DNA of 35,749 nucleotides, from the NCBI RefSeq assembly GCF_000485595.1, contig NW_014577345.1, positions 14,629 to 50,377 of the forward strand. Direction: 5' to 3'. Positions 29,234 to 35,749 of the stretch are shown one piece after another. The DNA is from Priapulus caudatus. Its lineage: Eukaryota; Priapulida; Priapulimorpha; Priapulimorphida; Priapulidae. The position numbers and the translations under genes are program-made. The notes beneath the pieces are model-generated. The model was not told the DNA's origin and did not search any database. It worked only from the letters and a program-made list of their open reading frames with translations. Every line of letters starts with the position of its first letter. Positions within the stretch are counted from its first letter, which is position 1.

Positions 29234-32200
29234 CGTGAGTAAACACAGCCACTATTAACTATGGCCGCCAAGGCAATAGACAACAACAAACAACAACAAC
29301 AAGTGGATAAACACTAGTTACTATTTAGCCACTGTTAACTATGGCCACGAAAGGGGAGGCACGTGCTGTGGGTAGGCACGACCACGACCCGCAAAAACAT
29401 ACGACAGACGAAGACCGTGAGTGAACTAGGAATTTTTTATGTAGCGTAATTTAAACCTATTTTAACCGAAAATATGGAAGGAACCTATATAGTCAAGTAT
29501 CCCTTTAAACGCAATTAACACAATTTGACTCGATTCATGATACGTCTGCCATTGCTGCACGCATGCTCACCTCGCTGTCCAAACCCAGAGTGTAAAGCAT
29601 GAAGAAGAATATGATGGACCATAACTGCGGTACGGGTAGCCGAGCTACAGCTTCTGGATACGCGACGAAGGCGAGACCAGGCCCTGAAAACATCAAACAA
29701 CGTATGCTGTAGGTCTATACACGTATGTGTGCTTCTCATGCTTTGTGTGTATCCTTAGTAGTCATCTAACACCTTGAACTTGTCTGTTCTCTAACATTAT
29801 GTTTATATGGAAAATCACCTGCATGAATAAATTACATATATATATATGTGTGTGTGTGTATATGAGGGTATCACGTAGACTAAACATAACAGCACGACCA
29901 GTCTGCGCGCGCACGCAGAGACTGAACATAAAAATAAGGGATTCGTAAGATTCCTCCAACTTTTACTGAGCCTTTTTTCCCCGAAGCAAAAAAAAACCAG
30001 TTTGTGCTTCGGCGCCTTCCCACTGGAGGGCGCGACCCGCGCACGTGACGCACCTCCCTTGACGACGTCTCTGACGTCTGTCTGAAGGTCGTCGGCCATG
30101 GCTCCGAGCACGGTGAAGACGACGAAGCCAGCTATGATGCTCGTGATCGTGTCCAGGCTGCTGACGATGATGGCGTCGCGGTAGCAGTTGTGTCGGAACT
30201 TGTTGTAGCTGGCGAACATGATGAGGCATCCCCAGCCGACGGAGAGCGAGAAGAACATCTGACCAAGGGCGTTACGCCACACCTGCGACACATACACACG
30301 TATATATACATACATACATTCACACACATATATATATATATATACTCATATTATATATATTTATATATATATATATATAATTGAAACTCTTTACTCCGGA
30401 ACTCTGTGGTGACTGTAGTCCGACAGTTACATTTAATTACATTATAACCCTATAATAATGCATATGATCAGCTATAATATCGATTGTATCGATCACAGAA
30501 AAACGAGTAATCGATGGATACGTACGGTAATGTCCTTCAGCTTGTCCCAGGTCGGCGTAAGGAAGTAGAGAATTCCGTTCTTGGCTCCAGTAAGCGTGCA
30601 TCCGCGTATCAGCAGAATTAGGAGAATGACGTAAGGGAACGTTGCGGTGAAGTAAACAACCTTGAAAATACGTAAGATTTTACACATCAGTGGAGACATG
30701 GTACGCACGCTATGTATGTATATATACACCCGAGCGACCAGGCAATAGTTGGTTTGTCTCACGTAAAATCATGCCGAAAGCGACCAAGGATAATTCGATT
30801 TATTATAATCTTAGACTACGATGATACAATTTGCTATCGGCTCCTATTATAGTAGGGTATCTTCCTTTTCCCCATATTTAAAGTCAAGAGCTGCTGTTGT
30901 TACAGACGACAACCACTACCACAACCACAACCACAACCACAACCGCAACCACACTACCGCTACCGCTACCGCTACCGCTACCACTACCACAAGCACTACC
31001 TCTATCCCTACCACTACCACAGCCACTCCCACAACCAATACCACTAGCAAAACCAATACTATAACTTCTACTACGGTTCACGAGGTAGACACACGGACGC
31101 GGCGCGCATACCTTGCCGGATGACTTAATACCCTTCATGAGGCAGGCGAAGACGACGATCCAGGACAGGAGCAAGCAGAGGACGACATCCCACTTGATGG
31201 GACCGAGATTCGCGATGTTGTAGGACGAGACCTCGACTCCATCCTCGATCACGTTAGCTCCGAGTACCTTGTTGCTAGAGTGATGAGCAGCATCACGCGT
31301 TAATTAACACACGCGTTAATTAACACACGCGTTAATTTACACACGCGTTAATTAACACACGCGTTAATTTACACACGCGTTAATTAATGGTGCGTCAGAC
31401 GAAACATGCAAGCAACAAACAATGGCACTGCCTTTTTCATGGTTATGCTAGCAACCTGTAGATTCTAGTGCAATACACACACACGCACGCACGCACGCAC
31501 GCACACGCACGCACACGCACGCACACACACACACACACACACGCATTGTACGATGGTGATGATATGCACTTACTTGTAATACTCTTCTGCGGCCGTTTTC
31601 AATGTCAAACTCGTGTTGGCGATCAGATTCGTGAAGTATGTGATGTTTTCACCCCTAAAAAAATACAGCGTTGAGAAAAACACCATTTCTTCTATTTTAA
31701 CATTGAATCGTTTCAAGATGGACGCCGTTTTCGTTGCTGACAAGTCAGGCAGTACGAGTGGGTGTATTTGCAGATATAGTGTATTTGTGGGTGTATAGTA
31801 GAAACATGCAACATCAATAATCGAATCCGTTCGAATTTTATTTATCCTGAGCAATTTCTTTCATTCTTAAACCACGCTATTTACGCAAAAGACGCGTGGT
31901 GTTGAAAATGTAATTAGTTTATGCTATTAGTTGGTAAATTACTATTCTATGTGGTTCAGAAAACGAGATAATATTGGATCAATGTCACTTTGACACCCTC
32001 AGCGGTAATAAATATCTAGAGATCCTGCATTGCTTGCCCCTATAGTAAATTCGGTGTTTTTTTCTGTCTATAATACGATATTATAGCAGCTACTTTCTTT
32101 CAAGATATTATTGGTGGAGGTACGGATGCGAAAGATGTATAGAATGGCATAACACACATACCTCACGTAACAGTACTTCGTGTTCCATTCATTATTGCAT

Positions 32201-33414
32201 GTCGTCCATGGTAATACTTTTTGCATGGAGGCAAACATGTAGTATAGCGTGTAGGACATTATCACGTTGTAATAAATCGCTACTATCAGGGAGACCATGA
32301 CCATAGCAGCGCCGACACCTGCGTAAACAACAGCATGAATCAAAGGTAACAGGTAGTGCTAGAACAGTAAGCGAGTCTAGATGTTATGTGCAACTCCGAG
32401 AAAGGCATTATAAAGCGTTAGTATGTACAAAAATTCCGTTTTCCCGATCGCCGTTCTGTGATCTTTGAATACAACTCGACGGAATGTACAACGGTGAATC
32501 CTGTTATATATAGGTAGGGGCGTCGTCCACCTCCCTCCCAGTGCCATGCGTCAGCGTTAAGGTGTTAATGCTAGGTTTAGGAATAGGGTTAGGGTTCAGA
32601 TTAGGTTCATATTTAGGGTTAGGTTCAGGTTTAGGTTTATATTTAGGGTTATGTTTAGCACGATAAAAATGTCGAGTCTCCGCATCGTCATCACATTCTA
32701 ATCGTATATTCACAAGACTCGCCTCCGTTATGCTTTATGCTTTTATGCCATTATGCTTTATGCTTTTGTGATCGCACGCGATCCTGATCACTTTGGTTAC
32801 GGTAATGCACGCTCTTGCCCGTTCTGTTACCTTTAGCGATGGGCACGCATGAAAAGATGGTTAAGGGTGCCTCGCCTCCATATTGTCCCAGCGCAAGCTC
32901 CATGTAGTACATGGGCTTCCCCACCAACAGCAGCACGATTATGTATGGTATGAGAAAGGCACCTGCGCGTGACAAAAAAAAAAAAAATCAAACTTCGATC
33001 AGTATCGTTGCTGAAATGATATTCTACTACTTTATTGAACAAACGAGGTTTGGACGTTCGCCGAGGAGACCACACGCTATAACGCCGAGGATCACCTCCA
33101 CACTATTTGTATATTATGCAAAATATACTCTAAAATGATCATTATGCTTATGATAAGATAAATAATTTAAAATAACAATAAAAAACGTTGTCGTCATTGT
33201 TTCGGGGGAGTCATCCTTGAGAATATTCAAGCGTATACGAGAAATTGTGAGAGTAAGAAATCTTACCGCCGCCATTATCGTAGGCGAGATACGGAAAACG
33301 CCACACATTTCCGATCCCGACAGATAGGCCGATACACGAGAGAAGGAACTCCCATTGTGATCCCCAGATTCCTCTATCGTCTTCATCCTGCACGGTCGGG
33401 TCTACGTCACCGTT
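27011..33414 (-). CDS. SLC6 sodium-coupled amino-acid transporter, NAAT/KAAT-like (5'-partial)
   Basis: Twelve minus-strand exons: 33414-33267, 32962-32831, 32318-32162, 31654-31574, 31274-31112, 30660-30526, 30282-30054, 29683-29571, 29194-29066, 28376-28176, 27748-27578 and 27151-27011 (stop TAG 27013-27011). All phases agree and no frame is broken; 599 residues are visible, close to full length for SLC6. Hallmarks: TM1 [22 protein letters not shown]2 [13 protein letters not shown]; the extracellular-loop-2 pair [10 protein letters not shown] with NIT and NTS sequons; TM5 [20 protein letters not shown]6 [22 protein letters not shown]7 [16 protein letters not shown]8 LGLDSEFALLECV; then four more helices and a tail ending [14 protein letters not shown]. 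Glycine in TM1, where monoamine transporters have Asp, points to an amino-acid substrate. Asp in TM7 resembles insect nutrient amino-acid transporters. It would act in the plasma membrane. The first exon's upper limit is uncertain, and no in-frame ATG is seen. Confidence 0.95.
27166..27390 (+). repeat. 27-bp tandem repeat in the last SLC6 intron
   Basis: About eight copies of a unit reading AAAGATCGGTGAGGCAAAGA followed by TCCAATA, with small variants. It starts about 15 bases upstream (in transcript terms) of the last exon's acceptor. The Ser/Arg/Gln-rich open frame through it on the plus strand is an artefact. Confidence 0.9.
28125..28164 (+). repeat. 12-bp tandem repeat GACGTCACGCCG
   Basis: Three and a half copies, placed 12 bases beyond the donor of SLC6 exon 28376-28176. 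Confidence 0.85.
28750..29062 (+). repeat. GTGCGT-rich microsatellite
   Basis: Mixed GTGCGTGC, GCATGCAT and GCGTTCATGC units in an SLC6 intron, ending at the donor of exon 29194-29066. Confidence 0.85.
29203..29234 (+). repeat. AAC trinucleotide microsatellite
   Basis: About ten AAC units in the SLC6 intron just upstream (in transcript terms) of exon 29194-29066. Shorter AAC runs follow at about 29281. Confidence 0.85.
30300..30381. repeat. TA-rich microsatellite
   Basis: Alternating TA and ATAC units next to SLC6 exon 30282-30054. Confidence 0.85.
30905..31075 (+). repeat. ACCACA/ACCGCT compound microsatellite
   Basis: CACAACCAC units pass into TACCGC units and then degenerate ACTACC units. 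It lies in the SLC6 intron following exon 31274-31112. Confidence 0.85.
31294..31387 (+). repeat. 16-bp tandem repeat CACGCGTTAATTAACA
   Basis: Six copies with single-base variants (TTAATT/TTAATTT). The core ACGCGTTAATTAA has palindromic parts. Intronic in SLC6. Confidence 0.92.
31467..31545 (+). repeat. CACG/CA microsatellite
   Basis: Mixed CACACACG and GCACGCAC units in an SLC6 intron, about 30 bases from the donor of exon 31654-31574. Confidence 0.9.
32565..32660 (-). repeat. Telomere-like degenerate tract
   Basis: TTAGGG and TTAGGTTC words on the plus strand (TAGGGTTAGGGTTCAGATTA, GGTTAGGTTCAGGTTTAGG). Degenerate and intronic. Confidence 0.7.
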
Positions 33415-33554
33415 CTTTGCGAGAAGAATGAAAGCACAGATATAGTCATTGATCAGTGTCTTGTCTGGTGTAATCACATTTAGACGCTCTATCGTGTTCG
33501 CTATTTCCACAACTATTCCCCTGTGTTCGCTAGTTGCGCTTCTTCTTTCCCGTT

Positions 33555-33740
33555 CTCTCTTACCTCAATTTCTCTATTCTCGTCCTTCCTATATCCCCAT
33601 TTATCCATTCTCGTCCTTTCTATATCCCCATTTCTCTTTTCTCGTGCTCCCTATATCTCCATTTCTCTTTTCTCGTGCTCCCTATCCCCTTTCCCATATT
33701 CGCTATCCCCATCTCTCTTTTCACGTGCTTCCTATTCCCA
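33555..33740 (+). repeat. Roughly 31-bp pyrimidine-rich tandem repeat
   Basis: Units of TCTCGTGCTCCCTATATCCC plus CATTTCTCTTT, about five copies with variants. Confidence 0.75.
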
Positions 33741-33919
33741 TATCTAACTACCGAGATGCCTACGCACTGTATCTATCTCCACGCTCCATGTCCCGTAATC
33801 ACTTCTCCTACTTAATTGTTTGCTAGCTCCATCATTCCTTCCATGTGCGTACTACATCTATCTCTCTACTCTACTCCTACTACTCTACTACTTACTACAT
33901 CTCTCTCTCTCTCCTTGTT

Positions 33920-34235
33920 CACAGGCACTTGGAGCGTTTCAATAAAATGTAACGCTAAATAAATACAAAATCTATTTACTACCAAAGTCTTAATGTTTCT
34001 CTGCTCTCTTTCGTCGATTATTGCCGACAATTTATATATATATATTTATGTTTTAGTGTGCGGCAGCGTGCATGCGGTGTACATGTGTGTTGCAGAGGAG
34101 CATTTGCACGGCATTTACAGGAAATTGTCGGCAATAATAGGGGAAAGAGAGTAGAGAAACATTAAGACTTTGGTAGTAAATAGATTTCGTATTTATTTAG
34201 CATTATATTTTATTGAAACGCTTCAAGTGCCTGTG
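33920..34235. mobile_element. Fold-back/MITE-like element with about 114-bp inverted arms
   Basis: The left arm (33920-34033) runs from CACAGGCACTTGGAGCGTTT to ATTGCCGACAATTT. The right arm (34122-34235) is its reverse complement at roughly 90% identity by eye. The short centre holds TA and GTGCGG sequence. No ORF and no clear target duplication. Confidence 0.8.
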
Positions 34236-34607
34236 TCTTTGTTCGTGTCTGTTAGCCGCATCTCTGCTAATCTGTGTTGTTCGTCTCCTCTCCTCTACCC
34301 TCCTCCCCCTTCCTTCAAGCTCACAATCAACACCCTTCCCCCTCCTACCGTAAACGAAACTAACTAACCACCGAATTCATCCTTGTCCTCATTTTGGTTG
34401 AGCGCCCGCGGTAACGAGAGAGGCTGACAATACTAGCAAAATATATGAGGTCTGATTATATAGCTGTGGTGGCGTCCACAGGCCTCGGCCCTAATTTGCA
34501 CAACTTTTGTAAACACGGTGGTTACGGTGAATACGTTTCGGTTATACGCAAGAAAGATCGTTCTGCTGTGTGCGCGTGCCTGCTATGCCGGCAGTGTTTG
34601 CTCCTGT

Positions 34608-34682
34608 CAGGAATGTCATAATATAGACATAGTGTCATCTACATCCTGATAATATAGATATGTCTGTATTATGACACTCCTG
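34608..34682. mobile_element. 75-bp palindromic element
   Basis: CAGGAATGTCATAATATAGA at the left and TCTGTATTATGACACTCCTG at the right are inverted copies with two mismatches in 20. Same type of termini as 14978-15032 and 21614-21746. No flanking duplication found. Confidence 0.65.
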
Positions 34683-35239
34683 CTGCGACGGATGACTTAC
34701 CGAGTAAGGTGGCGGGGGTCCGGGTCTAGCCCCGTATCTATCCGGATCCGCGGCCGTGTACGACAGGCTCTCTATGGGCTAAAACAGACAAATACATCGA
34801 GCCTCGGTAATACTCCACGTTACGGAACAAATGTTCGTAACGCGAAATTCCGTAACGCGAACCGCGCAGGAAATGGGAATTTTCTTTGCGAAAATGACGC
34901 GAAGAAAAGCGAATTTGCGCTTCGTATCGCGAGTGGACTGCGACAAATTGCGTATATATGCGATTTCGCGTGACCGGCATTATCGTAGGGGCCTACCACG
35001 CTATCCCGCTACAGAGAATCCACACATTGTAACGCACTAACAGGTAAACCTCACAGAGGTCGGAAACCCCTCCATACATTACAACGCATTACACGTAGCT
35101 GCTTCGGTCGGCCAGCTTCGGCACTTTTAACGATCTCGACTCTACAACAGCTTAGCTCGCGGAAGCAGAGGGCAACAGAGAAAGCATTGTACTTTCCGTT
35201 CATAATAAGATAGACATGCAGAGAGCGACTTGCGGAAAC

Positions 35240-35292
35240 ATATATATCAAGAATACATAATAGAGATACTATTATATACTCTTGATATATAT
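35240..35292. repeat. 53-bp palindrome
   Basis: ATATATATCAAGAATACATA and TATACTCTTGATATATAT are inverted copies with one mismatch, around a short AGAGATAC-type centre. Confidence 0.65.
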
Positions 35293-35691
35293 AACACCTA
35301 AGGTGTTTACATGACAGACGGCAACGCTGCGTCGTATATTGAATGCAGATGAATGCACAACCCGAATACCTATAGCTAACTATCTTGATGAGTGCCGACG
35401 CATTCGGGCACCACATCCTACAGCTGCACATCCCTTTCATTCGAACATCCGGGATGACGAATAAAAATTTGGGGGGTTCCAAAAATACCGTCAACGTGTT
35501 CTTTCGCTGCACCCCTCGCGCATACCTTGGCGACTGGAGCGCGAAATTGCCGGTGCGTGAGCATTGTGAATTCCAGCGCTTCCCGCGTGGTAAATATATC
35601 TCAATGACGCACACACCCGGCCGCCGCCAGCTGCGCAGTATATCTGCTGTATGTGACGTCGTGCGTCACGGCTCTACTGGCATTATTATTG

Positions 35692-35693
35692 AC

Positions 35694-35749
<56 letters not shown>
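35692..35749 (+). repeat. TG microsatellite at the window end
   Basis: A pure GT run that continues to the last base. Confidence 0.95.

Larger units (their letters stand above)
33415..35749. other. SLC6 upstream region without a recognised exon
   Basis: The SLC6 start exon should be here or beyond the window. Open frames are present, but none looks like a transporter N terminus. The stretch 34830-34985 is rich in CGAAA/TTTCGCG words. Repeats are listed separately. Confidence 0.5.

Noticed and set aside
29963-30229. Gln/Arg/His-rich open frame on the minus strand inside the SLC6 region
   Set aside because: It is the shifted frame of the SLC6 TM6-TM7 exon.
31285-31390. 16-bp repeat array as a CRISPR array
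   Set aside because: The copies are contiguous with no unique spacers, and they lie in an intron.

Overview
The window is nuclear DNA of a multicellular animal, most likely a repeat-rich invertebrate. The genes are split by GT-AG introns in consistent phases, and almost every intron carries microsatellites or short inverted-repeat elements. I cannot name the phylum. The transporter and the large membrane protein both look like invertebrate family members, and a marine invertebrate is only a guess. There is one assembly gap of 745 N (18011-18755).

Three protein-coding genes are supported. (1) 2018-5570, plus strand: the last six exons of an SH3BP5/SH3BP5L homologue (the RAB11 exchange-factor family). 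Its first exon or exons lie outside the window or are unrecognised. (2) 12566-25594, plus strand: nineteen recognisable exons of a large type I membrane protein with two LolA-like extracellular domains, four apple/PAN-like cysteine repeats and one C-terminal membrane helix. I know of no assigned function. (3) 27011-33414, minus strand: twelve exons of an SLC6 sodium-coupled amino-acid transporter, nearest the nutrient amino-acid transporter (NAAT/KAAT) type. Its start codon is in an unseen upstream exon. Genes 2 and 3 converge tail to tail, with about 1.4 kb between their stop codons. Nothing suggests that the three genes act together.

The most striking region is in gene 2. Two in-phase exons, including the one with the RGIxCDxW motif of the second LolA-like domain, lie on the minus strand between plus-strand exons. 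They are next to the N gap and are bracketed by an inverted repeat. The same gene needs about ten single-base frame corrections, all in the direction of a missing base, while the two neighbouring genes need none. An expanded TTACAC array has also grown inside one of its acceptor sites and duplicated that site.

The noncoding DNA holds a set of small palindromic elements, several with exact flanking duplications of 5-8 bp. One has a matching empty site elsewhere in the window. There are also longer fold-back elements, one LINE fragment, many microsatellites and two telomere-like tracts. I recognised no tRNA, rRNA, CRISPR array or prokaryotic feature.
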